A stretch of DNA of 64,000 bases from Desulfosporosinus sp049943955. GTDB lineage: Bacteria > Bacillota > Desulfitobacteriia > Desulfitobacteriales > Desulfitobacteriaceae. A program made the position numbers and the translations under genes. This document shows, in pieces, positions 36,312-45,265 of this stretch. Numbering within the stretch: the stretch's first letter is position 1; each line of letters starts with the position of its first letter. Under the pieces are notes generated by a model that ran no database searches, was not told the DNA's origin, and saw nothing but the letters and a program-made list of their open reading frames with translations. The DNA lies in contig NZ_JBNFTW010000014.1 of NCBI RefSeq assembly GCF_049943955.1, positions 1 through 64,000 of the forward strand. Direction: 5' to 3'.

Positions 36312-37583
36312 ATGGCGATTCAACGACCAAAAGGAACTCAGGACTTGCTGCCGGGGACCGTCGAACAATGGCAATACCTCGAAGAAACGATTCGGAGGGT
36401 TTGTCGGGACTATGGGTATGAAGAAATACGAACGCCAATTTTCGAGGCAACGGAACTATTTCAGCGAGGAGTCGGTCAAACAACAGATATTGTAAAAAAA
36501 GAAATGTATACTTTTTTAGACAAGGGAGACCGGTCGATGACCTTACGACCGGAAGGCACAGCTTCGGTCTGCCGGGCCTATGTTGAGGACAAGCTTTATG
36601 GCCAATCGCAGCCGGTTAAGCTTTATTACACTGGACCAATGTTTCGCTATGAGCGTCCGCAAAGCGGACGATTTCGCCAGTTTCACCAGTTTGGAGTGGA
36701 AGTCTTAGGCGCCGATCAACCTATCGTTGATGCCGAAGTCATTTGTTTAGTTTGGGATTTGTATCAAAGGCTCGGATTAAGTGGCTTGGAAGTGCATCTT
36801 AATTCGGTAGGGTGTCCAACCTGCCGAGCTGCTCACCGGGAGCAATTGCAAAGGTTCTTGACGACTCGCAAGTCCGAATTGTGTCAGGACTGTCAGGAAC
36901 GTTATGAGCGAAATCCTCTGCGGATACTGGACTGCAAAAATCCCAATTGTCAAGCGGTAACGGAAGGAGCGCCAACGACCTTAGATACCCTTTGTGATGA
37001 TTGCCGAGGTCATTTTGAAAAAGTTTTAAGTCTATTATCTGGGGCTGGAGTGGCCTATAGGGTTGATCCCCGCTTGGTTCGAGGGCTGGATTATTATACT
37101 AAAACGGCTTTTGAAGTCATGGTGGAGGAAATCGGGGCCCAGAGCGCTATCTGCGGAGGCGGCCGTTATGACGGTCTTGTCGAAGAAATCGGCGGACCGG
37201 CTACTCCGGGCATCGGTTTTGCGATGGGATTAGAGCGGGTCTTAGCGGCCCTTCAAGTCCAGGGTAAATTCCCTGATACTAAGCCAAAACTTTTTGCTAT
37301 GCTTATTGCCTTGGGAGACAAGGCTCAAAACGAAGGGTTTGCCATTATGAATGCTTTACGGGGAAAAGGGGTTCCGGTAAGCATGGATCTTCTGGGCCGC
37401 AGCTTAAAAGCGCAGCTGAAAGCTGCCGATCGTGAAGGCGCAGAGTTGGCCCTTATTTTGGGAGAAGAGGAGTTGGAACGACAGGTTCTTCTTCTCAGAG
37501 ATTTAAACTCAGGAGAACAAACCGAAGTTTCTTTGTCTAAAGCCATTGAAGTCATCTATACGAAGCATCAGAGAGGAGTTTAA
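36312..37583 (+). CDS. hisS: Histidine--tRNA ligase
   Basis: This 423-residue class II synthetase has the motifs RPKGTQDLLPG, TLRPEGTASVCRAYVE, FRYERPQSGRFRQFHQFG and the His-specific RGLDYYTKTAFE. A CPTC...CQDC...CKNPNC insertion in the middle is typical of bacterial enzymes. AAGGAGG lies before the ATG. It is the first gene of the T-box operon with aspS three bases downstream. Confidence 0.96.
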   Translation: MAIQRPKGTQDLLPGTVEQWQYLEETIRRVCRDYGYEEIRTPIFEATELFQRGVGQTTDIVKKEMYTFLDKGDRSMTLRPEGTASVCRAYVEDKLYGQSQPVKLYYTGPMFRYERPQSGRFRQFHQFGVEVLGADQPIVDAEVICLVWDLYQRLGLSGLEVHLNSVGCPTCRAAHREQLQRFLTTRKSELCQDCQERYERNPLRILDCKNPNCQAVTEGAPTTLDTLCDDCRGHFEKVLSLLSGAGVAYRVDPRLVRGLDYYTKTAFEVMVEEIGAQSAICGGGRYDGLVEEIGGPATPGIGFAMGLERVLAALQVQGKFPDTKPKLFAMLIALGDKAQNEGFAIMNALRGKGVPVSMDLLGRSLKAQLKAADREGAELALILGEEELERQVLLLRDLNSGEQTEVSLSKAIEVIYTKHQRGV

Positions 37584-37586
37584 GTA

Positions 37587-39356
37587 ATGACAGTATTTTC
37601 GGAACGTGTCCCCAATGGAGTGTTGAATTTAAACCGAGTGGGCGATGAGGTACGATTGTTAGGTTGGGTTCAGCGTCGTCGTGACCATGGCGGTTTGATA
37701 TTTGTTGATCTTCGGGATCGCTCAGGTATTGTTCAAGTGGTTTTTGATCCTGAAAAAATGGAAGATAGTTTTAGTTTGGCGGAAAGCCTTCGCTCGGAGT
37801 ATGTTGTCTCCATTTTAGGGCAAGTGATTGCCCGTCCAGAAGGAATGATAAATCCCAATTTAGCCACGGGAGAAATTGAAGTTATCGCTAAAAAACTGGA
37901 AGTTTTAAATGGAGCAAAAACACCGCCCTTTTACCTTATCGATCAGGTGGATGTGGATGAAACTGTGCGTTTGAAATATCGTTATCTTGATTTGCGCCGC
38001 CCGGAAATGCAGGCTGTATTTAAAACAAGGCACCAAGTAACTCAAATCATGCGCAACTTTTTTGACGGTCAGGGTTTTTATGAAATTGAGACTCCGATGC
38101 TTGTTAACTCATCACCTGAAGGTGCCAGAGATTATCTTGTTCCCAGCCGCGTACATCCGGGAGAATTTTACGCGCTGCCTCAGTCTCCGCAACAATTTAA
38201 ACAACTGTTAATGGTTGGCGGGTTGGAGAAATACTTCCAGATCGTCCGCTGTTTTCGGGATGAAGACCTGAGAGCAGATCGACAGCCGGAATTTACGCAG
38301 CTTGATTTGGAGATGTCCTTCGTCGAAGTTGAAGATATTCTATCTATGATGGAACAGTTAATGGTTCGAATCTTCTCGGAAACGATCGGCAAGTCAATTG
38401 CGGTTCCTTTTCCGCGCTTAACCTATAAAGAAGCTATGGACCGGTTTGGTTCCGATAAACCAGATACGCGCTTCGGCATGGAACTCATTGATGTGGGAGA
38501 GATTGTCGGAAAGTCGGGATTTAAGGTTTTTGCTAATGTAGTGGCAAACGGCGGAAGTGTTAAATGTCTCTGTGCCAAAGGGTGTGCAGGCATGCCCCGC
38601 CGCGAAATTGACGATCTGGGAAAATTCGTTGCTGCTTACCGCGCCAAAGGTTTAGCCTGGATCGTCTTTTCTGAGGAAGGAATCAAATCTCCCATTACAA
38701 AATTCTTCACTGAAGAAGAAATGCAGGCCCTGATCGAAGTTACAAAGGCTGAAACCGGAGATATCGTATTCTTCGTTGCCGATAAATATCCCATTGTCTG
38801 TGATGCTTTGGGGCATTTGCGCTTGGAGTTAGCGAAACGGATGAACCTTATCCCTGAGGATATGTTCAATTTCCTTTGGGTTACTGAGTTTCCGCTGCTG
38901 GAATATGATGAGGAAGAAAAACGCTATGTCGCTATTCACCACCCATTTACAGCGCCAATGGATGAAGATTTGCCGATTTTAGAGACAGATCCTTTGCAAG
39001 TTCGGGCTAAAGCCTATGACATGGTTCTCAATGGTATCGAACTCGGCGGCGGGAGCATTCGCATTCATCGCCGGGGTGTTCAAGAGCAGCTATTTAGGTT
39101 ACTGGGATTATCAGATGAGGAAGCAGTGGCTCAATTTGGGCATCTTCTCGAAGCCTTTGAATTTGGAACGCCTCCTCACGGCGGGATTGCCTTTGGACTT
39201 GACCGTATGATTATGCTTCTGACAGGTAAAGATAATATTCGAGATGTTATAGCCTTCCCTAAAACGCAAAGTGCCTCGGATCTTATGGCCCATGCCCCAT
39301 CACCCGTTTCGGACAAACAATTAAAAGAGTTAAGCATAAAAACCGTTTTGAAATAG
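37587..39356 (+). CDS. aspS: Aspartate--tRNA ligase
   Basis: This 589-residue bacterial-type class II synthetase has an N-terminal OB anticodon domain (LLGWVQRRRDHGGLIFVDLRD), motif 2 FRDEDLRADRQPEFTQLD, the GAD insertion domain (about residues 290-420) and motif 3 GIAFGLDRMIMLLTG. It is co-transcribed with hisS under the T-box. Whether it is discriminating or also charges tRNA-Asn cannot be settled here. Confidence 0.96.
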   Translation: MTVFSERVPNGVLNLNRVGDEVRLLGWVQRRRDHGGLIFVDLRDRSGIVQVVFDPEKMEDSFSLAESLRSEYVVSILGQVIARPEGMINPNLATGEIEVIAKKLEVLNGAKTPPFYLIDQVDVDETVRLKYRYLDLRRPEMQAVFKTRHQVTQIMRNFFDGQGFYEIETPMLVNSSPEGARDYLVPSRVHPGEFYALPQSPQQFKQLLMVGGLEKYFQIVRCFRDEDLRADRQPEFTQLDLEMSFVEVEDILSMMEQLMVRIFSETIGKSIAVPFPRLTYKEAMDRFGSDKPDTRFGMELIDVGEIVGKSGFKVFANVVANGGSVKCLCAKGCAGMPRREIDDLGKFVAAYRAKGLAWIVFSEEGIKSPITKFFTEEEMQALIEVTKAETGDIVFFVADKYPIVCDALGHLRLELAKRMNLIPEDMFNFLWVTEFPLLEYDEEEKRYVAIHHPFTAPMDEDLPILETDPLQVRAKAYDMVLNGIELGGGSIRIHRRGVQEQLFRLLGLSDEEAVAQFGHLLEAFEFGTPPHGGIAFGLDRMIMLLTGKDNIRDVIAFPKTQSASDLMAHAPSPVSDKQLKELSIKTVLK

Positions 39357-39429
39357 GTCCTGGAGGTATAAGGTATCTTTAGTTGTTGAATTTTCCTGCA
39401 AAATGCTCTTGTATTTTTAGGGGAACTAT

Positions 39430-39458
39430 TTGACATAATCCCGGCACTTAGATATAAT
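39430..39458 (+). promoter_or_regulatory. Consensus sigma-A promoter of csoR-trxA
   Basis: TTGACA (39430-39435), a 17-base spacer and TATAAT (39453-39458), both hexamers at full consensus. Confidence 0.85.
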
Positions 39459-39469
39459 AGCATTGTAGC

Positions 39470-39484
39470 TACCCCCTTAGGGTA
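39470..39484 (+). promoter_or_regulatory. CsoR-type operator
   Basis: TACCCCCTTAGGGTA is an inverted repeat (TACCC...GGGTA) of the kind bound by CsoR-family repressors. It starts 12 bases after the -10 element and 17 bases before the regulator gene, fitting autorepression. Confidence 0.7.
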
Positions 39485-39500
39485 TCGGAGGAAAAACGGT

Positions 39501-39782
39501 ATGTTAAATTCAACGCCTTATTTAGAATCGAAAGAAGATCTCCTGCGCAGACTAAAAAAAATTGAGGGCCAAGTTAAAGGGATACAGCGCATGGTTGAGA
39601 GTGATAAGTACTGTGTTGATGTACTGATCCAAGTAGCGGCTGTGCGTGCTGCCCTTAACAAAGTTGGTACCATCGTTTTTGAACATCATTCCCGTGGATG
39701 TATGCGTAATGCAGTTGAAAGCAATGATCAGGAAGCCGCCATCGAAGAACTAATTGGGGTGCTAACCAAATTTATTAAGTAA
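39501..39782 (+). CDS. csoR: CsoR/RcnR-family metal-sensing transcriptional repressor
   Basis: This 93-residue all-helical repressor carries Cys38, His63 and Cys67, with the same spacing as the Cu(I)-binding Cys36-His61-Cys65 of the tuberculosis CsoR. The histidine argues against the persulfide sensor CstR, which lacks it. A CsoR-like operator lies directly upstream. The usual copper partners copA and copZ are absent; the next gene is trxA, so the regulon here is unusual. Copper sensing is inferred from the ligand set. Confidence 0.88.
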   Translation: MLNSTPYLESKEDLLRRLKKIEGQVKGIQRMVESDKYCVDVLIQVAAVRAALNKVGTIVFEHHSRGCMRNAVESNDQEAAIEELIGVLTKFIK

Positions 39783-39819
39783 GCAATGGTTACTATTAAT
39801 TTTAATTGGGGGGATTATC

Positions 39820-40149
39820 ATGGCAGGTGCAAATGTTAAAACCTTTACGACAGCAAATTTTGACGCAGAAGTTTTAAAATCTGAAAAACCGGTTTTGGTA
39901 GATTTCTGGGCTCCATGGTGCAGTCCGTGCCGAATGGTAGCTCCGGTCGTTGAAGAGTTAGCAGACTCTTATGTTGGCAAAATGGTAATTGGTAAGGTCG
40001 ATGTTGATGAGAATGGACCTATTGCCGGGCAATACGGAGTTATGAGCATTCCGACGCTTGCAATTTTTAAAGGTGGTCAACTGGTTGACAAAATCGTAGG
40101 TTTCCGGGGAAAACCAGATCTCGTGAAAATGATCGAAGCTCAGCTTTAA
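39820..40149 (+). CDS. trxA: Thioredoxin with a WCSPC active site
   Basis: This 109-residue cytosolic thioredoxin has the fold signatures VLVDFWAPWC and the cis-proline MSIPTLAIF. The active site is Cys34-Ser-Pro-Cys37 rather than the common CGPC, which may shift its redox potential. It starts 37 bases after the CsoR gene and likely shares its promoter. GGGGGG lies before the ATG. A terminator follows. Confidence 0.92.
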   Translation: MAGANVKTFTTANFDAEVLKSEKPVLVDFWAPWCSPCRMVAPVVEELADSYVGKMVIGKVDVDENGPIAGQYGVMSIPTLAIFKGGQLVDKIVGFRGKPDLVKMIEAQL

Positions 40150-40176
40150 ACTACAACTTACAATTTCTTAACAAAG

Positions 40177-40222
40177 AAAGAGCCTTCCGCATAGTTGTTT
40201 GCTACGTGGAAGGCTCTTTAGA
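40177..40222. terminator. Bidirectional terminator between trxA and rarA
   Basis: AAAGAGCCTTCC (40177-40188) pairs with GGAAGGCTCTTT (40208-40219), 12 bp. It can serve both converging genes. Confidence 0.85.
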
Positions 40223-40225
40223 TAT

Positions 40226-41509
40226 TTAGTCTTGAGAACGTTCTTTTCCCATTCCTGAAGGGGTGTAAAACACTTGTCCTTGAACTTGGGGAGGAAGATA
40301 ATCTTGTTTTACCCAATGATTTGGGTAGTTATGGGGGTAGAGATAACCTTGGCCATTGCCTAATTTCTCAGCGCCCGTGTAACTGCTGCTCCTCAGGTGG
40401 AGTGGAACTTCCCCGGTGGGGTTGTTTTTCACATAAGCTAAAGCCCTGTCTATACTGGCAACAGCGCTGTTGCTTTTGGGAGCGGCAGCGATGGCTAAAA
40501 CGGCTTGGGCCATAGGGATCCTTGCCTCAGGCATTCCGATCCATTCGAGAGCAGTGGCAGCGGCTTGAGCTTGAAGCATGACCATGGGGTCGGCGAGACC
40601 GACGTCTTCTGAGGCATGGACGATAATTCGGCGCATAATAAAACGAGGGTCTTCGCCGGCTTCTAATAGTACGGCTAACCAGTAGAGTGCGGCATCCGGG
40701 TCTGAGCCGCGCATACTTTTTATAAATGCGGAAATGATGTCATAATGATTATCTCCGGATTTATCAAAACGCAGAGCACGTTGTTGAATGGATTCTTCTG
40801 CAATTTCAAGGGAGATACAGCGGATACCATCTATAGCAGGAGTCGTCATTACAGCGAGTTCCAGGGCATTAAGGGCTCTGCGCAAATCTCCATTGGCATA
40901 ATTTAACCAATGCTCCCAAGCCTGGGGGGATACTTGAACATTGTACCGGCCTAAGCCGCGTTCTGAGTCTTGCAGAGCTTTTTCGAGACCGAGACGAATT
41001 TCAGAAGGAGTAAGAAGCCCCAAATGGAATAGAGTTGAACGACTTAGAAGGGCAGAATTTAATTCAAAAAAGGGATTTTCGGTAGTTGCGCCAATAAAGG
41101 TAATCGTTCCGTTTTCAACGGAGGGTAATAAAGCGTCTTGCTGACCCTTGTTAAAGCGATGAACTTCATCACAGAAGACTAACGTCTTCTTACCATAGAG
41201 GTGGAGATCTTCGGTTGCCTGGACAGTTATCTCACGCAATTCTTTGACACCTGAAGTAACGGCGTTAATTCGGACAAAGCGAGATGTAGTCTGCGAAGCA
41301 ATGACCTGAGCTAAACTGGTCTTGCCTGTACCGGGCGGACCGTAGAGAATCAAGGACGAAACACGGTCCGCTTCAATTGCCCGGCGGAGCAGCTTTCCGG
41401 GACCAAGTATATGTTGCTGCCCAATATATTCATCAAGAGTCCGGGGGCGCATTCTCTCTGCAAGGGGGGCAACTTGATGCTGATCGAAAGTAGCTGAAAA
41501 CAAATTCAT
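40226..41509 (-). CDS. rarA: Replication-associated recombination ATPase RarA/MgsA
   Basis: This 427-residue clamp-loader-like AAA+ protein acts at stalled replication forks. It has Walker A GPPGTGKTSLAQ, Walker B LVFCDEVHRFNKGQQDALLP, sensor GATTENPFFELN, and the C-terminal tetramerisation part with RRIIVHASEDVGLADP. The ATG start at 41509 is preceded by AGAAAGGACAT on its strand. It is monocistronic. Confidence 0.94.
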   Translation of the reverse strand: MNLFSATFDQHQVAPLAERMRPRTLDEYIGQQHILGPGKLLRRAIEADRVSSLILYGPPGTGKTSLAQVIASQTTSRFVRINAVTSGVKELREITVQATEDLHLYGKKTLVFCDEVHRFNKGQQDALLPSVENGTITFIGATTENPFFELNSALLSRSTLFHLGLLTPSEIRLGLEKALQDSERGLGRYNVQVSPQAWEHWLNYANGDLRRALNALELAVMTTPAIDGIRCISLEIAEESIQQRALRFDKSGDNHYDIISAFIKSMRGSDPDAALYWLAVLLEAGEDPRFIMRRIIVHASEDVGLADPMVMLQAQAAATALEWIGMPEARIPMAQAVLAIAAAPKSNSAVASIDRALAYVKNNPTGEVPLHLRSSSYTGAEKLGNGQGYLYPHNYPNHWVKQDYLPPQVQGQVFYTPSGMGKERSQD

Positions 41510-41662
41510 TGAGTCGATGTCCTTTCTGGGAAGATTTAAAGTACTGTTTAAATCACACTTAAATTATAGCATATGGATGTACAACCCTTAAGGAATTTTG
41601 GTATATTAAATAGCTTATAAAGCCAATATTTAAAAAGAATAGTAAAAGAGTTGGATATAGAC

Positions 41663-41691
41663 TTGACAAATCCCGACTATTTTAATAAGAT
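41663..41691 (+). promoter_or_regulatory. Promoter of the isc operon with a possible Rrf2/IscR box
   Basis: TTGACA (41663-41668), 17-base spacer and TAAGAT (41686-41691). The spacer contains CCCGACTATTTT, which resembles a half of the Rrf2/IscR sites of Firmicutes, so IscR could repress by blocking polymerase. Confidence 0.6.
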
Positions 41692-41742
41692 ATCCCTAGA
41701 AAGATCATACGAGGATTTTAATTCTTGGAAAGAGGTGAGGGT

Positions 41743-42195
41743 GTGAAACTCTCTACCAAAGGTCGATATGGAGTTAGGGCTATGTTTGACTTAGCTCAGC
41801 ATATGGGTGAAGGTCCTGTATCCTTAAAAAGCATTTCTGAAAGGCAAGGAATTTCTGAACATTACCTGGAACAGCTTATTGCCGGATTACGCAAAGCAGG
41901 ACTGGTAAAAAGCGTACGAGGAGCTCAAGGCGGTTACTTACTCGGAAGAGAACCCGACAAAATCAAAGTTGGCGATATTATTCGCGTTTTAGAAGGGCCT
42001 ATAGCTCCTACCGAATGTGTCTCCGAGGAAGATCCGGAATGTTGCACTAAGGCGGAATATTGCATTACACGGACGATTTGGGAGAGGGTTCGAGACTCAA
42101 TCGCCGAAGTTTTAGATTCCATTACCCTGGAAACAATGCTCTTGGACGCCCAAAAGCTTGAATCCGAACGCAGCTTATATATGTACTATATCTGA
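41743..42195 (+). CDS. iscR: Rrf2-family Fe-S cluster regulator IscR
   Basis: This 150-residue regulator has an N-terminal winged helix (KLSTKGRYGVRAMFDLA, GISEHYLEQLI, VRGAQGGY) and a cluster loop with Cys92, Cys100, Cys101 and Cys107, close to the Cys92/98/104 of Escherichia coli IscR. GTG at 41743 is preferred over the in-frame TTG at 41725 because AAAGAGGTG lies before it and the N-terminus then matches the family. It heads the isc operon and probably represses it when holo. Confidence 0.9.
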   Translation: MKLSTKGRYGVRAMFDLAQHMGEGPVSLKSISERQGISEHYLEQLIAGLRKAGLVKSVRGAQGGYLLGREPDKIKVGDIIRVLEGPIAPTECVSEEDPECCTKAEYCITRTIWERVRDSIAEVLDSITLETMLLDAQKLESERSLYMYYI

Positions 42196-42231
42196 CCACT
42201 GTTTCACAATTACAATAAAGGGAGTGAGCCT

Positions 42232-43419
42232 ATGCGGCGCGTTTACTTAGATCACAGTGCTACGACTCCGGTTGATCCGGAAGTAGCAGCCTTAATGATG
42301 ACTTACTATACTGAGAAATACGGCAATCCTTCGAGTGTTCATAGTTTTGGCAGAGAAGCCAAGCAAGCCCTGGAGGAGGCCCGACGCCAAGTCGCTGAAT
42401 TAATCGGTGCAGAACCTTCAGAAGTTACCTTTACCAGCGGAGGAACAGAAGCTGATAATCTGGCCATTCTTGGGACAGCAGAAGCTCTGAGCAAGAAAGG
42501 CAAGCATATTATTACCTCTGCAGTAGAACATCATGCCGTGCTGGAAACCTGCGAATATCTGGAGAAGAACGGTTTTGACCTGACTATTGTTCCTGTGGAT
42601 GAAGAAGGGATTGTCTCCGTGGAGTCTGTTAAAAAGGCCATCCGCCCGGATACAATTCTCATCACCATGATGCACGCTAATAATGAAGTGGGAGCGATCC
42701 AGCCTGTTGCTGAAATCGGTAAACTGGCTAAAGAGCATGGCGTCGTCTTTCATGTTGATGCTGTCCAATCTTTGGGCAAAATTCCTATTGACGTCAAAGC
42801 AATGGCAATAGACCTTTTAACCATCTCCAGTCATAAAATTTATGGTCCTAAAGGTGTCGGAGCGCTTTATATCCGCAAGGGTGTCCGGGTTGCTCCCCGA
42901 ATCTATGGCGGCGGACAAGAAAAGAAACGTCGTTCAGGTACGGAAAACACACCGGGTATTATCGGCTTCGGCAAGGCTTGTGAGCTTGCCGGTCGGCGGA
43001 TGGCTGAAGACGCTCAGCACCTTAGTAAGCTTCGAGATAAGCTCATGAATGGTATCGTCGAGAAAATTGATTATGTAAAAATAAACGGGCCTCTTGGAGA
43101 CAAACGTTTGCCGAACAATGTCAACATCAGTATCCAATTTGTTGAAGGAGAATCGCTGCTGCTCTCTTTGGATATGCTGGGAATCGCGGCTTCGAGCGGC
43201 TCGGCCTGTACTTCAGGTTCCTTAGATCCTTCTCATGTTTTATTGGCCATGGGGCTGGTTCACGAAATCGCTCATGGATCTCTGCGCTTTACCTTAGGAC
43301 GCCAGAATACGGAAGAAGACATTGATTATGTTCTTGAACAATTGCCCAAGATTGTTGAACGTCTGCGTATGATGTCGCCTCTTTACGATCAAGCGGTTCA
43401 CGCTAAAAAAGCACAGTAA
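42232..43419 (+). CDS. iscS: Cysteine desulfurase IscS/NifS
   Basis: This 395-residue PLP enzyme takes sulfur from cysteine for clusters and tRNA thiolation. The PLP lysine is Lys202 (SSHKIYGPKG) and the persulfide cysteine is Cys326 in the long loop SGSACTSGS, typical of IscS rather than SufS. GGGAGTGAG lies before the ATG. It sits 36 bases after iscR. IscU and MnmA, its usual sulfur acceptors, follow after a 294-base gap. Confidence 0.94.
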   Translation: MRRVYLDHSATTPVDPEVAALMMTYYTEKYGNPSSVHSFGREAKQALEEARRQVAELIGAEPSEVTFTSGGTEADNLAILGTAEALSKKGKHIITSAVEHHAVLETCEYLEKNGFDLTIVPVDEEGIVSVESVKKAIRPDTILITMMHANNEVGAIQPVAEIGKLAKEHGVVFHVDAVQSLGKIPIDVKAMAIDLLTISSHKIYGPKGVGALYIRKGVRVAPRIYGGGQEKKRRSGTENTPGIIGFGKACELAGRRMAEDAQHLSKLRDKLMNGIVEKIDYVKINGPLGDKRLPNNVNISIQFVEGESLLLSLDMLGIAASSGSACTSGSLDPSHVLLAMGLVHEIAHGSLRFTLGRQNTEEDIDYVLEQLPKIVERLRMMSPLYDQAVHAKKAQ

Positions 43420-43487
43420 TATCTAGAGGATATTAACTCATTTGCGGCGTGAAATTCCAGATTACTGGTTAAAGATAGAGTGAATTC

Positions 43488-43644
43488 GTTCAGCTAAAGC
43501 TGAACATCGGGGCTTCAGATACAATAATGTCCAGTGGACATTATTGTCGAGCCGCCTTTTCCAAAAGGAATACTTAGCGGCGAAGGAGGACTCTCCCCCA
43601 CCTGAAGTTTACGAAGGACCCACCCCCGCTTCTGGAAGTGGAGG
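43488..43644. other. Hairpin-dense non-coding element between iscS and iscU
   Basis: Four inverted repeats lie in about 160 bases: GTTCAGCT (43488-43495)/AGCTGAAC (43498-43505); ACAATAATGTCC (43521-43532)/GGACATTATTGT (43536-43547); GCCGC (43551-43555)/GCGGC (43577-43581) enclosing TTCC/GGAA; and CCCCCGCTTC (43623-43632)/GAAGTGGAGG (43635-43644) with one mismatch. No reading frame fits. It could be a palindromic mobile remnant of the IS200/IS605 type or a structured leader of iscU. I do not recognise a named RNA. Confidence 0.5.
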
Positions 43645-43713
43645 CCTTAAAAACTGGATAAAATCATAAAGCGATATAGTTATTGGAAATTGCTAAAAAA
43701 GGAGTGGGCAAGA

Positions 43714-44091
43714 ATGTATACTGAAAAAGTCATGGATCATTTTACAAACCCTCGAAATGTTGGAGAAATCGAGAACGCCAATGGCGTTGGCGAAGTCGGG
43801 AATGCAAAATGTGGAGATATTATGCGTATTTATTTAGACGTAGAAGGGGACGTTATTAAGGACGTTAAGTTTAAGACCTTTGGCTGCGGAGCAGCCGTTG
43901 CTACCAGCAGCATGGTTACGGAGATGGTTAAAGGGAAAACTCTTGATGAAGCTCTGGAGATCTCCAACGCTGCGGTAGCTGAAGCTTTAGGCGGTCTGCC
44001 TCCGGCCAAGATGCATTGTTCCAACCTTGCAGCGGATGCGCTCCACGCAGCTATTAAAGACTATCATGAAAAACAGGAAAAAAAGGAATAG
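43714..44091 (+). CDS. iscU: Fe-S cluster scaffold IscU/NifU-like
   Basis: IscU assembles [2Fe-2S] clusters with sulfur from IscS. The 125-residue protein has all ligands: Cys33 and Asp35 (NAKCGDIM), Cys58 (FGCGAA), His101-Cys102 (KMHCSNLA). ATG at 43714 follows AAAAAGGAG and gives the family N-terminus MYTEKVMDHFTNPRN. The stop codon abuts the mnmA start. Confidence 0.94.
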   Translation: MYTEKVMDHFTNPRNVGEIENANGVGEVGNAKCGDIMRIYLDVEGDVIKDVKFKTFGCGAAVATSSMVTEMVKGKTLDEALEISNAAVAEALGGLPPAKMHCSNLAADALHAAIKDYHEKQEKKE

Positions 44092-45192
44092 ATGATTATG
44101 GCTCTGACTACAAAGCCTAAAGTCGTAGTAGGTATGAGCGGCGGTGTGGATAGTTCCATGGCCGCCGCTTTACTTAAAGAACAAGGCTATGAAGTGATTG
44201 GGGTAACCTTACAGATTTGGGAATCAGCCGGACCGGAAGTCGAAGGAGGATGTTGTTCGATTTCGGCTATTGACGATGCCAGGCGGGTTGCCTATCAACT
44301 TGGCATACCCCATTATGTTATGAATTTTCGTTCTTATTTTAAGGAAACTGTTGTTGATTATTTCACCCAGTCTTATTTGGAGGGAGAAACTCCGAATCCT
44401 TGTTTAGCTTGTAACAAATATGTTAAATTTGGGGAAATGCTGCGCAAAGCTCGCGGCTTGGGGGCTGATTACATAGCTACAGGACATTATGCTCAAGTTC
44501 TGCGTGACCCGGTTAGTAATCGCTTTCTTCTAAGTAAAAGTTCGGATGCCCGTAAGGATCAGACTTATGCTCTCTATATGCTAAATCAAGAACAACTTGC
44601 CCATACAATTTTTCCTTTGGGAGAGTATACAAAAGATCAGGTTCGCAAAATGGCGGGTGAACTGGGCTTAGGGGTTGCCAACAAACCGGACAGTCAAGAG
44701 ATCTGCTTTGTCCCCGATGATGATTATGCTTCCTTTGTACGTGAACGAGCGAAAAATAGAATTAAATCGGGGAACTTTGTTGATCTTCAAGGGAATGTAC
44801 TAGGAAGGCATCAAGGAATTATTCATTATACAATTGGCCAGCGAAAAGGGCTGGGAGTTGCTTTTGGCAAACCTAAATACGTTGTCGGCTTAAACCCCTC
44901 TCGCAATGAAGTTGTTCTTGGTGATGACCATGAGGTTTATTCAGACACCCTTTGGGCGACAGATTTGAATTGGATTTCTATTCCTGATTTAAAAGAACCA
45001 ATCAAAGCAGAGGCTAAAATTCGCTATAACTCTTCCGGGGCGCCAGCAACCCTTTCACCTTTAAGCGGGGGTAAGGTTGTAGTACGTTTCGATAAACCCC
45101 AGCGCGCAGTAACTCCAGGGCAAGCTGTTGTTTTTTACCAAGGAAATGTGGTCGTAGGCGGCGGTAAAATCAGCGCCCAAACTGACCACTAA
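44092..45192 (+). CDS. mnmA: tRNA-specific 2-thiouridylase MnmA
   Basis: MnmA thiolates U34 of Lys, Glu and Gln tRNAs using ATP and IscS-derived sulfur. The 366-residue protein has the PP-loop VVVGMSGGVDSSMAAALL, the catalytic NPCLACNKYVKF cysteine and the second cysteine in SQEICFVPDDDY. ATG at 44092 directly follows the iscU stop; a second in-frame ATG is at 44098. Context supplies its sulfur donor two genes upstream. Confidence 0.95.
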   Translation: MIMALTTKPKVVVGMSGGVDSSMAAALLKEQGYEVIGVTLQIWESAGPEVEGGCCSISAIDDARRVAYQLGIPHYVMNFRSYFKETVVDYFTQSYLEGETPNPCLACNKYVKFGEMLRKARGLGADYIATGHYAQVLRDPVSNRFLLSKSSDARKDQTYALYMLNQEQLAHTIFPLGEYTKDQVRKMAGELGLGVANKPDSQEICFVPDDDYASFVRERAKNRIKSGNFVDLQGNVLGRHQGIIHYTIGQRKGLGVAFGKPKYVVGLNPSRNEVVLGDDHEVYSDTLWATDLNWISIPDLKEPIKAEAKIRYNSSGAPATLSPLSGGKVVVRFDKPQRAVTPGQAVVFYQGNVVVGGGKISAQTDH

Positions 45193-45265
45193 TTTTACCG
45201 AATCATGAATGAATTCTTGAGTACCAGGGAAGAGTATACATAGGATTTCTTGGGAGGTGAAAAGG

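Noticed and set aside
43488..43644. Known riboswitch classes for the iscS-iscU element
   Set aside because: I found none of the core sequences of TPP, FMN, SAM, cobalamin, purine or cyclic-di-GMP riboswitches.
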